Assembly: GCF_000337555.1 (NCBI RefSeq)
Contig: NZ_AOIO01000029.1
Coordinates: 44,031 to 108,030, forward strand
Reading direction: 5' to 3'
Origin: Natrialba asiatica DSM 12278
GTDB taxonomy: Archaea > Halobacteriota > Halobacteria > Halobacteriales > Natrialbaceae
DNA length: 64,000 bases
Each line of letters begins with the position of its first letter. The stretch's first letter is position 1. The position numbers and the translations under genes are program-made. The notes beneath the pieces were generated by a model. It saw nothing but the letters and a program-made list of their open reading frames with translations. It did no database searches and was not told where the DNA came from. This document shows positions 52,467 to 61,234 of this stretch, piece after piece.

Positions 52467-53581
52467 GAGTGGGACTCACCCCGTGTTGTCGGCGAGTACG
52501 GCTGTGGCGTCGTTCGCTCGTGCTCCCCGGTCGGTGATTGCAGGTCGTACTCCGTCCCCCCGTTCCCTTGAACCGCTGCCGGTTCTGAACTCGGCTCGTC
52601 GGCGTTCGAGAGGCGAGCCGTCCGTTCGTCCTCGATTCGAGTATAGAGTTCTGCCGGCGTTCCGACCCAGCCGCCGAGTTCGAACGCGCGTTCGACCAGC
52701 CACCGGTAGCAGTCGCGGTAGCCGGGGAACTCGCGGTCGTTGAAAAACCGGGGGTGCCAGAGCACCGTCATCACCGCGTCGTTGCGGACGGCATCGAGCA
52801 ACAACCGCTCGCAGGTCCGCCGGGCGGCCGCCGGGTTCGCGCCCGGATCGGGAAGCGCCTGATCCATGATCGTCAGTGGGAAGACGACGAACTCGTCGCC
52901 GAAGGGCCGGATCGGATGATACCCGTTGTGGAACCCGCACTCGGTCGTCGATCCCAGACTCGTATCGTACGCGAGCCCGAGGTCCCGATAGTGGGCCCAA
53001 GTATCGGGAACGGAGAGCCGAAGGTGGTGCTGGCGGCCGCCCGTGATCGGATGCCCGAGGACGGTTTCGAGTTCAGCTTGCTCGACGTCGAGTCGGTCGC
53101 GGTCGTCGCACGTGTGATAGGAGCCGTGGAGGCCGACCTCCCAGCCGCCGCTATCGAGGTCGCGGATGGCGGTTGCGACGTCGTCGGCGTCGAGTCGGTA
53201 TCGGCCGAGGTGTTGCACCCAGTGTGCTGGGGAGAGCCACTCGCGCGGCGGCCGCGCCGCAAGCAGGTGTTGTTCGTTCAGGAAGTAAAACGCCGATCGG
53301 ACGCCGAGGTCGTCCTCGAGCGCCATGATCTCCTCGAACTGCCAGTAGGGATTACCCGAGGAGAGCGCCGTTCGCAGGTGGTATCGCGATCGCCCCTGCG
53401 TTGCGTAGTACAGCGACCGAAACCCCTTGTACGGGCGGTCTACGTCGTGAGTGAGACAGAGGGCGAACTCGGCGTCGTCGGGGAGGGTCGTGACGCGGGG
53501 ACAGTGGTCGGTAGTAGCCGTTTGCTCACGGGCGCGCTCGCGCTGGGCCGGTGAGCGATGGCAACCAGTCGTATCGCTCAT
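52463..53581 (-). CDS. Polysaccharide deacetylase-like protein, second copy
   Basis: This 372-residue protein has NodB-like motifs: FALCLTHDVDRPYKG with the catalytic and metal Asp pair, FYFLNEQHLLAARPPREW, GWEVGLHGSYHTCDDRDRL with the two metal histidines, and VLWHPRFFNDREFPGY near the C-terminus. It differs from the copy at 44.1 kb, which lacks the HDVDRP form. No signal peptide is present. Its stop is inside the start of the PGF-CTERM gene, implying coupled expression. Confidence 0.85.
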   Translation of the reverse strand: MSDTTGCHRSPAQRERAREQTATTDHCPRVTTLPDDAEFALCLTHDVDRPYKGFRSLYYATQGRSRYHLRTALSSGNPYWQFEEIMALEDDLGVRSAFYFLNEQHLLAARPPREWLSPAHWVQHLGRYRLDADDVATAIRDLDSGGWEVGLHGSYHTCDDRDRLDVEQAELETVLGHPITGGRQHHLRLSVPDTWAHYRDLGLAYDTSLGSTTECGFHNGYHPIRPFGDEFVVFPLTIMDQALPDPGANPAAARRTCERLLLDAVRNDAVMTVLWHPRFFNDREFPGYRDCYRWLVERAFELGGWVGTPAELYTRIEDERTARLSNADEPSSEPAAVQGNGGTEYDLQSPTGEHERTTPQPYSPTTRGESHS

Positions 53582-53686
53582 GCTGTCTAACACGCATCGG
53601 AGCCGATATGATAGTAAATGACAACATTACGCGCGCACTGATCGTGCGACTCTCACGAACGATCGGTACCGAGACCATACCCGGTT

Positions 53687-54274
53687 TTAGCGACCGCTGG
53701 TGACGATTCGAACGCAGCCGCGTAGACACTCTCGGACGACCGGTGCACCGTCGTAGAGCCAGACCAGCGCCGCGATCCCGACGAGCCCGAGCTGTGCCCA
53801 TCGATACGCCGGCAACTCGCCCGCCAGCAATCGTACCAGATACTGCCCGAACAGGCGCCTGAACTCGTTGATGAAACCCGAACTCGTGCCGGTCGATTCG
53901 ACGGTTTCGACGGGCCACAGCAGAATGTCGAATCGAATTTGTCCGCCCCGGAAGTACGTGTCGAGCACGTCACTCGGCAAGTGCAACAGATATCCGAGGC
54001 CGAACGCGAGGCCGACGCGCGGTCGACCGGTCGACTGCGCGATCGCGCCAACGATAAGTGCGAGCGGAATCGCGATAAAAACCGAATGGGCGAGCGCGTA
54101 TCCCGACTCGAAGATTCCGAACTCCCAGGCCAGTGGCTTATCGATAATATCGGGGAGCACCGACGCAAACACGACGGCGAATGCCTCGAGTCCACTCGGC
54201 GAGCGCCGATACACGAGGTGGCTGCACAGTGAGTAGGCCAGATAGCCAACGATTGCGTGTTCCCATGGCCACAT
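53687..54274 (-). CDS. Membrane-bound metal-dependent hydrolase (DUF457/YdjM-like)
   Basis: The 195-residue protein has five or so hydrophobic segments. It begins MWPWEHAIVGYLAYSLCSHL, the family start in which an early His lies in the first segment. VLPDIIDKPLAWEFGIFESG, ALAHSVFIAIPLALIVG and GYLLHLPSDVLDTYFRGG provide the metal-type His/Asp residues inside or near the membrane (SDVLDT). DUF457 proteins are predicted metal-dependent membrane hydrolases; the substrate is unknown. Confidence 0.85.
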   Translation of the reverse strand: MWPWEHAIVGYLAYSLCSHLVYRRSPSGLEAFAVVFASVLPDIIDKPLAWEFGIFESGYALAHSVFIAIPLALIVGAIAQSTGRPRVGLAFGLGYLLHLPSDVLDTYFRGGQIRFDILLWPVETVESTGTSSGFINEFRRLFGQYLVRLLAGELPAYRWAQLGLVGIAALVWLYDGAPVVRECLRGCVRIVTSGR

Positions 54275-54425
54275 CAGTGTACGCCAGCCACCTCGTCTGG
54301 TTAGTTATGCAGCTGATAACCCGTTGTGACAGCGATTCCGCCACCGACTGTGGACGCTGCCTCCCACCCGCATCGTCGATGCCGTCTGCCCGCACAGCGT
54401 TTTCTCGGTCAGAAAAACCGGACCG

Positions 54426-54435
54426 TTTTTCATAG
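54426..54435 (+). promoter_or_regulatory. TATA-like box of the winged-helix gene
   Basis: TTTTTCATAG is centred about 29 nt before GTG 54460, predicting a leaderless GTG start. Confidence 0.4.
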
Positions 54436-54459
54436 CGATGCCGAAACGATCAGCTACCA

Positions 54460-54807
54460 GTGAGTGAGGATACCGATTTATCGACCGTTCTCTCGGTACT
54501 CGACGACGAGTACGCGCGAGAGATCCTCACACATACAAGCGTCGAATCCATGTCTGCCAGTACACTGAGTGACCGATGTGACGCGTCCCTCCCGACGATC
54601 TATCGGCGACTCGATCGTCTCGAGGAGTGCCGGCTCGTCACCGAGGAAACTGAACTCGCCCCGGATGGTAACCACTACAGCGTCTACAGTGCGAACCTCG
54701 ACCGACTTGAACTCTCACTCGAGGACGGGGCGTTCGATCTTGAATTGTCCTATCACGAGGAAGATGTCGCTGACAAGTTCACCCGGATGTGGGAGGGAAT
54801 GCGATGA
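54460..54807 (+). CDS. Winged-helix (ArsR-like) transcriptional regulator
   Basis: The 115-residue protein is a small winged-helix DNA-binding protein. VLSVLDDEYAREILTHTSVE begins the domain, the recognition helix is SLPTIYRRLDRLEECRLV, and the wing follows with DGNHYSVYSANL. It begins at GTG 54460. The next gene, a membrane protein, overlaps by 4 bp. This regulator/membrane-protein pair is common in haloarchaea. Its target is unknown and may be its own operon. Confidence 0.87.
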   Translation: MSEDTDLSTVLSVLDDEYAREILTHTSVESMSASTLSDRCDASLPTIYRRLDRLEECRLVTEETELAPDGNHYSVYSANLDRLELSLEDGAFDLELSYHEEDVADKFTRMWEGMR

Positions 54808-55115
54808 GCGACGAAGCCGTCCCGCTCACCGATGCGACGCTGTTCGAAGTATTCACCGTCGTGAGCCTCTTTCTCGTCGCCCTCCTCGGGACGGTTATCG
54901 CCTACCAGGCTTATCGCGGTTACCGTCGGAACGATGCCGAGTCAATGCTCTACCTTGCCATCGGATTACTCTTGTTGACACTTTGTCCCTTCCTCGTCAA
55001 CATCGTCATCAATACCGCAACCGATATGGCACGAATCGTGACGGTCTTTGCCGAGAATCTGAGTCGCCTTCTCGGCCTCGTCGCGATCATGTACTCGCTG
55101 TACGGCCAGCATTGA
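54804..55115 (+). CDS. DUF7521-like small membrane protein
   Basis: The 103-residue product has three hydrophobic segments: VVSLFLVALLGTVIAYQAYR, YLAIGLLLLTLCPFLVNIV and one near the C-terminus. The segment GYRRNDAESMLYLAIGL matches my recollection of the DUF7521 family, typically encoded after a winged-helix gene. ATG 54804 overlaps that gene by 4 bp, and GGGAGGGA lies 6 nt upstream. It may be a membrane sensor for the regulator, an inference from conserved pairing. Confidence 0.78.
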   Translation: MSDEAVPLTDATLFEVFTVVSLFLVALLGTVIAYQAYRGYRRNDAESMLYLAIGLLLLTLCPFLVNIVINTATDMARIVTVFAENLSRLLGLVAIMYSLYGQH

Positions 55116-55466
55116 TTCACCGGTATAGTAAGCCGCTGCAAGTCACTGCACATCCACTCGGCGTTGGCTGTGCGATCGGCGTGTCAACCGTTGCCGTTCG
55201 AGAGTACCGCGATAGAACAGCAGCGATCGTGATAGTGTAACTGGTTCGACAACTATAATCCGCATTCGTATTCGTGGTTGTGTTTCCCGCCTTCGTGCAC
55301 TCTCGCAGGATTTACACCTTTTCTGACCGGTACAGACGGGACCGGTAAATCGAGTTCAGTTTGCGAATCGGAATCAGATTCAGTAGGTAGGGCCGAAGTG
55401 GGCGGGGAGCGAGCGCGACACTGACAGTGTAGGCCCGCTGTCGAGGGAAGTGGAGGTGAGGGTGGA

Positions 55467-55526
55467 TTCGAACGGGAACACGGCGGTTGTGGGGACGGCC
55501 GTGCCGGGCTAGGGGTCCCGTTCGAA
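55467..55526. repeat. Nested inverted repeats (11-bp outer arms)
   Basis: TTCGAACGGGA (55467-55477) and TCCCGTTCGAA (55516-55526) are exact reverse complements. Inside them CACGGC (55479-55484) pairs with GCCGTG (55498-55503). The nested arrangement is compatible with an RNA stem with an internal loop, or a palindromic DNA site. Confidence 0.6.
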
Positions 55527-55537
55527 CTGGTTCGAGA

Positions 55538-55579
55538 GGGGGACCAACGAGGTGCGGGATTCGATCCGTCATGTCCCCC
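55538..55579. repeat. 7-bp inverted repeat GGGGGAC/GTCCCCC
   Basis: GGGGGAC (55538-55544) and GTCCCCC (55573-55579) are exact reverse complements around 28 nt that include GGATTCGATCC. The shape recalls a tRNA half, but no complete cloverleaf can be drawn. Confidence 0.5.
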
Positions 55580-55851
55580 ACGTTGTTCGTTCGACTGTAC
55601 CGTATTAGTGTCGGGAGGGTATTTTCTGAGTCGGAAAACGCGCGACGGGAGGGCGATCACGGTAGTGCGTTGAGAGTGAGTACTAGCGATGGAGGGTGCG
55701 AGCGCGGTACTGGCGGAGAGCACGGCAGATCGTGTGTGAACGAGGGAATCGACGTCTCGAGGGTGATGGTCAGACGGTCTGCTGTACCGATTTTCCGGCG
55801 CAACTCGGGACGGGTCGCGAGTGCGCCGGCACTAATTGACAGCAGTCCGTA

Positions 55852-57345
55852 TCAGTCGTCACTTGGTGCTGCCTCAGGGCGGTAGCCACGGCTGATCGCC
55901 TTCCAGCGCCCGGTCGAAAACCGGTGGTAGTTGATAGCTGCTGGAGCAGCCGTCTCTGCGATAAACGAGAGGTAGAGTCCCATCAGTCCGATCGGGGCGA
56001 CGTTGAGTCCTGGAAGCGGTCCGACCGCAGGGATAGCCAGTCCCTCAGCGCCCAGGTATGCGAGCGGAATCGCGAGGACGAACATGCCAATGAACTGGCT
56101 GAAGAACGGCCAGAGCGTATCGCCACTCGCTTTGAGCGCTCCCTCGGCCCCGGTCGAGACGCCCTTCAGGATGACCGCGAGACAGGCCGCGTAGATGAGC
56201 GAGACCGCAGTCGGAACCGAGATATCGGCCGGATCATCGGTAAACAGCAGGACGATCGGCTCGGCAAACACGAAGACGACCGCGGCGGCGACGACGTAGA
56301 TCGCGACGGCGTACAGGATGATCTCGTGGCCGTAGCGTTCGGCGCGCCCCTCGTCGCCGAGGCCGAGTTTCTGCCCGACGAGACTCGAGGCGGCCAGCCC
56401 GAATCCCCACCCGGGCGTGTTCATCAGCCCCCAGATGCGACGGGCGATGACGTAGGCGGAAACGGTCTGTTGTCCGAACAACCCGACGATCGCGAGCATC
56501 GGGAACTCGGCGACCGTCCAGACGGACTTGCTCCCGAGAACGGGAAGCCCGATTTTCGCCAAGTCCCGGATAGACTCCTCGTGGACGTAGCTCCCGAAGG
56601 GATCGATGCTGACCGGGAACGACCCCACGCCCGGGAGTCGGCCAGCGACGAGGGCCCCGGTGAACGCAGCGGTGACGACGACGTTCGCGAGGACGGTCCC
56701 CAGCGCCGCCCCTTCGACGCCGAGGTCGAGCCCGAAAATAAGGACGGCATTGAGAACGATGTTAGAAATCGCCCCACCTGCGCGGACGATCATCGGCGTC
56801 CATGCGTCGTCCATGCCGACGAAGGTACGGCTCCCGATGAGGTTGAGCCCGGCGAAGGGAATGCCGAGGCCGACGATCTTCAGGTAGTCCGCCCCCAGTT
56901 CGATCGGCTCCGGCTCGTTCCCGATCACCGCGATCAGTTCGGTCGGGTACGTCCAGAACAGGATCGTCAGCGGCAGCGTCAACAGGATAACGAGGAGTGA
57001 ACTCGATCGCACCGCCTGGCCGAGCGAGGCGAACGATTCGGCGCTGTAGCGCTGTGAGACGAGCGCGATGGTCCCGCCTGCGACGCCGCCGCCGGCCGCA
57101 AACGCGAGACCCCAGAACGGCGAGGCAAATCCGACGCCGGCGATCGCCGGTGACCCGACTGCGACGCCGACCATCGCCACGTCAACCGCGTTTTTCGACA
57201 TGCGGGCGAGACCGGTGACCACTCGGGGCCAGGCCAGATCGGCGGTACGGCGCGCTCGATCGGCGTCCAGAACGCCGAGACGGGCGAGCGCGAGTCCGAC
57301 CCAGTAGATACACAATCGGATCGGATTGGGAACGCGACGACTCAC
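55852..57345 (-). CDS. MATE-family multidrug/sodium antiporter
   Basis: The 497-residue protein has 12 hydrophobic segments in two lobes. MATE hallmarks include ARMSKNAVDVAMVGVAVGSPAIAGVG in the first segment (cited in part), the GTIALVSQRYSAES loop, YLKIVGLGIPFAGLNLIGSRTF, and GMDDAWTPMIVRAGGAISNIVLN. It likely exports cationic compounds using Na+ or H+. Translation is taken from GTG 57345; a TATA-like CTTTTGTA on the minus strand is about 30 nt upstream (57374-57381). Confidence 0.92.
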   Translation of the reverse strand: MSRRVPNPIRLCIYWVGLALARLGVLDADRARRTADLAWPRVVTGLARMSKNAVDVAMVGVAVGSPAIAGVGFASPFWGLAFAAGGGVAGGTIALVSQRYSAESFASLGQAVRSSSLLVILLTLPLTILFWTYPTELIAVIGNEPEPIELGADYLKIVGLGIPFAGLNLIGSRTFVGMDDAWTPMIVRAGGAISNIVLNAVLIFGLDLGVEGAALGTVLANVVVTAAFTGALVAGRLPGVGSFPVSIDPFGSYVHEESIRDLAKIGLPVLGSKSVWTVAEFPMLAIVGLFGQQTVSAYVIARRIWGLMNTPGWGFGLAASSLVGQKLGLGDEGRAERYGHEIILYAVAIYVVAAAVVFVFAEPIVLLFTDDPADISVPTAVSLIYAACLAVILKGVSTGAEGALKASGDTLWPFFSQFIGMFVLAIPLAYLGAEGLAIPAVGPLPGLNVAPIGLMGLYLSFIAETAAPAAINYHRFSTGRWKAISRGYRPEAAPSDD

Positions 57346-57455
57346 AAGAACCGTCTCGGCCTAGTTCGGGGGTACAAAAGTGCCTTGGCGACGCGGCAGA
57401 CGCGGCCGATTTCGACTCGCTATCCCATCTCATATTCCGCATCTGATGGTACTGA

Positions 57456-57657
57456 ACGCGATTGACGTACTCGTTCAACGAGTTGGCGAGTGCCCACGAA
57501 CACATCGTTTCTCAGCGGACCGTCCCCATTGTGGCGGCAAACAGCAGAACCGCTTGTTGTCAACACCATCGTCGGTTTGGATACTGATTTCTCGGCCACT
57601 GACGAGGAAAACTGGACCGACTATCTCAGGGAAGTTGCGCAACCGGCCAGTGAGTGA
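57456..57657 (+). pseudogene. Frameshifted gene fragment
   Basis: Two overlapping frames read like one broken protein. The first (57462 onward, TTG start possible) gives LTYSFNELASAHEHIVSQRT and VPIVAANS. The second gives TAEPLVVNTIVGLDTDFS and ENWTDYLREVAQPASE, ending at TGA 57655-57657. The frame change falls near 57540-57545. Both parts have haloarchaeal amino-acid composition, unlike the third frame. The family is not recognised and the 5' end appears lost. A sequencing error is the alternative. Confidence 0.4.
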
Positions 57658-57923
57658 TTCCGACGAATTCGGCGTTCAGATCCTCGCTCGCGGGCCGGTT
57701 GAAGGACCGCAAACCCGTTCCGCCGATAGAGTTCGTCTCGTCTCGGCTTCCGTCGTTGGCGCTTCTCGAGATAGGCCTGGCCTGGTGTTTCGCTCTTACA
57801 GATACGCATATCTCGCTTCCTCCGTGCAGACTGAGCAGCAAGATCGACTGCTAGCTTCATCACGATAGGATTGGAACAGCTCGTTCGAATGAACGCTTAT
57901 AATAGGTAATCCATACCCCGTCG

Positions 57924-57931
57924 TTTTAAAT
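57924..57931 (+). promoter_or_regulatory. TATA box of the membrane-protein gene
   Basis: TTTTAAAT is centred 27 nt before ATG 57955 in an AT-rich patch, predicting a leaderless transcript. Confidence 0.5.
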
Positions 57932-57954
57932 GACATTGGAATCAAATTAATCTA

Positions 57955-58647
57955 ATGACCGGAAGTAAATCCACGGGTTCCGGAACGGGCGTTGGATTGG
58001 TCACTTCTCTTGGGATCGTTGGCCGCTACTTCGTGATCCTCGGTACACCGCTCGTCCTCGCAGCTACATTCTGGTTCCATCCCCACGCAGGCGATGATAT
58101 ATACACGGAACTCGCGCCGGTTTCAGACACGTGGTTCTACGTCCACATTCTTCTGTTGCCGCTATTTGGTCTTCTTGGCATTGGCGTACACTTACTCTTG
58201 GCCGAATATGAAGGCCCTCTCGCGACGGTCGGACGGATCGGAAACGCAGCGTATCTTATTTGTTATACCGCGTTCGAATCGATCGCCGGAATCGCCACTG
58301 CCGTCGTCCTTCGCGAAGCACAACACCTTCCGCCCGAACAGCAAGAGGGCGTCGCAGCGGTCGTTCAAGTACTGTTCAACGACCCTCTCAACGGCGTTGC
58401 GGGAGTCTTGGCCCTGCTAGGGATCGTCGGTAATCTCGTTGCTGTTGTTTCACTCGCTGTCCTCCTGCGTCGTTCGGGTGCGCCGCTCGTCCCGCTCGTC
58501 CTGCTGGCTGGATTGCCCATAGGCATTACCACTCACGGATCGAATCCCACGGACGTACTTAGCATTCTCCTGTTCTTCCTCGCCATCGCGTGGCTCGAAC
58601 TGAGTTGGAAGCCCAGCGAAAAACAGCAAATCAGGCGGACGACCTGA
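57955..58647 (+). CDS. Polytopic membrane protein of unknown function
   Basis: The 230-residue protein has about six transmembrane segments, beginning with IVGRYFVILGTPLVLAATFW and an extracytoplasmic-looking loop FHPHAGDDIYTELAPVSDT. Later segments include YVHILLLPLFGLLGIGVHLL and GVAGVLALLGIVGNLVAVVS. The His residues in the first loop and third segment are notable. I do not recognise the family. GC content is a little lower than in the flanks, in keeping with the decayed sequence upstream. Confidence 0.7.
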   Translation: MTGSKSTGSGTGVGLVTSLGIVGRYFVILGTPLVLAATFWFHPHAGDDIYTELAPVSDTWFYVHILLLPLFGLLGIGVHLLLAEYEGPLATVGRIGNAAYLICYTAFESIAGIATAVVLREAQHLPPEQQEGVAAVVQVLFNDPLNGVAGVLALLGIVGNLVAVVSLAVLLRRSGAPLVPLVLLAGLPIGITTHGSNPTDVLSILLFFLAIAWLELSWKPSEKQQIRRTT

Positions 58648-58809
58648 CCGTCCGTTCCGTCGTCGATGAACGCTGTGGTGTTCGCCCCGTCGGAAGCGTT
58701 CTTCACGAGGTCGATCTTATCCGATCGTGACACGAAGAGTCGACTGGGCCGCGTGTGGGGCGGCTCTTTGTCGCAGAGAATCGGACGGTATTGTCCTGTT
58801 TTCGGCCGA

Positions 58810-59841
58810 CTACGGCTTCCGCTCCGGAAGCGTCGCCGTCGCCGTCCCGGTAAGGAGCGTCGTCCCGCTCGCAGTCGTCGCCTCGATAGCTGTCTCGACG
58901 GTCCCGTCTCCTGCAACGTCGGTCACCTCGCCGGTTGCGACGATCGTCTCGCCGGGAAAGACCCGCGACTGGAATCGAACGCCGAACGAGGAGATAGCAG
59001 CGCGGCCGAACCAGTCGGTGACGACTCTCGACGCAACACCGGCCGTGAACATTCCCTGGCCGAAGACGCTCTCGTTGCCCGCACTGCGGGCATAGGGTTC
59101 ATCGTAGTGTATCGGATTGAAGTCACCGCTTGCGCCGGCGTACGTGACGAAGTGGCGTCGTTCGAGTTCAGTAACGACGATTGTCGGGCCGGTCTGTCCC
59201 GGGACGAGATCCTGCGCTGATCGCGGTGAGACGACGGATTCGGGGTCGGGTGTCGCTGTTCCCGTGTCGTCGGATGGCTCGCCGCCAGCCGTCGGGCCGT
59301 CGTGGGTTTCGGTACTCTCGCTCTCGCTCTCGCCATCGTCGACGGCACCCTCCGTTTCGATGGCCGTCGCGCGGTCGGTGAGGACGAGTTCACCCGACTG
59401 GTCGCGGTACTCGGTTTCGAGCACGGCGAAGGTCATCGTGCCGGCGCGGCCGCCGTCGCGCTGGTAGACGTCGGTGAGCGTCGTCGTCCCGGTCAGTTCG
59501 TCGCCGACGAGCAGCGGGCGGGCGTACTCGTAGGCCTGTTCGCCGTGGAGGACGTACTCGGGGCGAAAGCCGAGGTCGAACCCGTAGTGCCCTTCGTCGA
59601 TAGCGGCCCCATCGTCCGCCCGATACCGCGGAAAGCGCTTGACGCGCGGATACGTAAGCGGTGCCGGGACGGCGTCGAGGCCCTGCTCTCGGGCGACGGA
59701 CTCGTCCCGGAACGCCGGGTTCGGATCCGTGATCGCGCGGGCGAACTCGGCGACTTTCCCGGCCTCGACGCGAAAGCCCTCGACCGTTCGGTGCGAGTCG
59801 CCGATCATCGCTTCGAGTTCAGCGAGCGGTTTCGTCGGCAT
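58810..59841 (-). CDS. MaoC-family double hot-dog enoyl-CoA hydratase
   Basis: The 343-residue protein has two hot-dog domains. The N-terminal one (residues about 10-165) resembles the FAS1-type dehydratase domain (EFARAITDPNPAFRDESVA). The C-terminal one carries the hydratase-2 motif YAGASGDFNPIHYDEPYARS with catalytic Asp and His, then GQGMFTAGVASRVVTDW. An acidic Ser/Glu/Thr linker separates them. It likely hydrates trans-2-enoyl-CoA. ATG 59841 was chosen because GGAGGT lies 7 nt upstream; ATG 59847 would be too close to that site, and a longer start at 59904 adds a non-conserved N-terminus. Confidence 0.86.
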   Translation of the reverse strand: MPTKPLAELEAMIGDSHRTVEGFRVEAGKVAEFARAITDPNPAFRDESVAREQGLDAVPAPLTYPRVKRFPRYRADDGAAIDEGHYGFDLGFRPEYVLHGEQAYEYARPLLVGDELTGTTTLTDVYQRDGGRAGTMTFAVLETEYRDQSGELVLTDRATAIETEGAVDDGESESESTETHDGPTAGGEPSDDTGTATPDPESVVSPRSAQDLVPGQTGPTIVVTELERRHFVTYAGASGDFNPIHYDEPYARSAGNESVFGQGMFTAGVASRVVTDWFGRAAISSFGVRFQSRVFPGETIVATGEVTDVAGDGTVETAIEATTASGTTLLTGTATATLPERKP

Positions 59842-60029
59842 CGCCATCACCTCCGTCGCGTCCTGTGGTGGGCATTGCCAGCAGGGTTCGTTCGACGAAC
59901 TCATAAGCGTACGCCAACCGGTGGCTGGCGAGTTCTGTCGGGTGCGCGTTGGTTCTACTGCTAGTCTCGGTAACCGCCTCTGCGGGACGTGCGGAACGTC
60001 TATAGGGGGCGCTAGAGTATTCCTGACAC

Positions 60030-61211
60030 ATGTACGACGCAGTTATCGTCGACGCTGTCCGCACTCCGTTCGGCAATCGGGACGGCTCGTTCCGCGACAC
60101 GCACCCACAGGACCTGGCGGCGAAGCCGCTCGAAGCGCTCGAGCGTCGAAACGAGTTCGATCCGGAGACGATCGAGGACGTCATCTACGGCTGCGTGACG
60201 CCGACCGGCGAGCAGGGAGCGAACATCGGCCGGCTGGCGCCGATGGTCGCCGGCTGGGGCGACGGGGTCCCCGGCGTCCAACTCAACCGCATGTGCGGGT
60301 CGGGCCAACAGGCGGTCAACTTCGCCGCGACGAACATCATGGCCGGCCAACACGACGTGCTGGTCGCCGGCGGCGTCGAACACATGACTCGCGAACCGAT
60401 GGGCTCGGACGGCGACGGCGTCACGGACACGTACTTCGAGTACTTCGAGGAGGTTACCACCCAGGGCGAGGGTGCAGAACGGATCGCCGAAGACTACGGG
60501 TTCACCCGCGAGGAGCTAGACGAACTCGCCGTCGACTCCCAGCGTCGCTGGGCCGAAGCCTGGGATGCCGGCCACTATGACGACCAGGTCGTTCCCGTCG
60601 AAACCGAACTCGACGGGGAGGAAAGCGAGTCGGATAGTCGAACGGAAAGTGAGACGGTCCGCGTCGAGCAGGACGAACACCCGCGACCGGATACCGATCT
60701 CGAGACGCTCTCGGAACTGCCGCTCTCGTTCCGCGAGGAGGGCACCGGCGTCCTCCATCCGGGCAATTCCTCGGGCATCGTCGACGGCTCGTCTGCCCTG
60801 CTGCTCGCGAGCGCCGAGGCCGCCGAGCGCCACGGCTGGGAGCCGATGGCCCGCATCGTCCAGACGGAAGTCGTCGGCGTCGACCCGATCACGATGCTCA
60901 CCGGCCCGATTCCCGCGACGGAGCAGGTTCTGGAGACGGCCGACATGGAACTCGAAGACATCGATCTCTTCGAAGTCAACGAGGCCTTCGCTTCCGTCGT
61001 CGCAGCCTGGCTCGCGGAAACCGGCGTCTCCTGGGAGCGAGTCAACGTCAACGGCGGTGCCATCGCCCACGGCCACCCGCTCGGGGCGACCGGTGCCATG
61101 CTGCTGACGAAACTGGCACACGAACTCGAGCGAACCGGACAGGACACGGCCCTGTCGACGATGTGTATCGGGTTCGGACAGGGGATCGCGACGATCATCG
61201 AGCGAGTCTGA
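60030..61211 (+). CDS. Thiolase (acetyl-CoA acyltransferase)
   Basis: This 393-residue enzyme cleaves 3-ketoacyl-CoA with CoA, or condenses acetyl-CoA in reverse. The nucleophile Cys89 is in LNRMCGSGQQAVNFAATNI, His349 in AIAHGHPLGATGAML and the second catalytic Cys379 in LSTMCIGFGQG. Length and spacing are typical. A Ser/Glu/Asp-rich loop (about 195-225) is a likely halophilic insertion. A TATA-like CTATAGGG about 27 nt before ATG 60030 suggests a leaderless mRNA. It is flanked by divergent maoC and a convergent acyl-CoA dehydrogenase. Confidence 0.93.
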   Translation: MYDAVIVDAVRTPFGNRDGSFRDTHPQDLAAKPLEALERRNEFDPETIEDVIYGCVTPTGEQGANIGRLAPMVAGWGDGVPGVQLNRMCGSGQQAVNFAATNIMAGQHDVLVAGGVEHMTREPMGSDGDGVTDTYFEYFEEVTTQGEGAERIAEDYGFTREELDELAVDSQRRWAEAWDAGHYDDQVVPVETELDGEESESDSRTESETVRVEQDEHPRPDTDLETLSELPLSFREEGTGVLHPGNSSGIVDGSSALLLASAEAAERHGWEPMARIVQTEVVGVDPITMLTGPIPATEQVLETADMELEDIDLFEVNEAFASVVAAWLAETGVSWERVNVNGGAIAHGHPLGATGAMLLTKLAHELERTGQDTALSTMCIGFGQGIATIIERV

Positions 61212-61234
61212 GGTCGCTTTCCCTCGCCGCGCGC

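Larger units (their letters stand above)
55116..55851. other. Non-coding region with structured inverted repeats
   Basis: This 736-bp interval has no credible protein: open frames on both strands are Pro/Arg/Ser-rich by-products of GC-rich sequence. It holds an 11-bp inverted repeat, an inner stem and a separate 7-bp stem at 55467-55579, listed separately. It may hide a non-coding RNA or a remnant of a mobile element. No tRNA pattern is complete. Confidence 0.5.
57346..57954. other. Region with decayed coding sequence
   Basis: These 609 bp separate the MATE gene from a membrane-protein gene. The middle holds a frameshifted plus-strand gene fragment, listed separately. A minus-strand coding-like stretch at about 57621-57863 also switches frame. 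TTTTAAAT at 57924-57931 is the TATA box of the next gene. Confidence 0.45.

Noticed and set aside
55253..55723. A Pro/Ser-rich minus-strand frame of 156 codons
   Set aside because: Its composition fits no known fold, and it runs across both inverted repeats, which better suit a non-coding region.
57380..57868. A 162-codon plus-strand frame beside the MATE gene
   Set aside because: Its composition is Arg/Ser-rich and unlike haloarchaeal proteins; two other frames in the same DNA look more coding and are listed as a broken gene.
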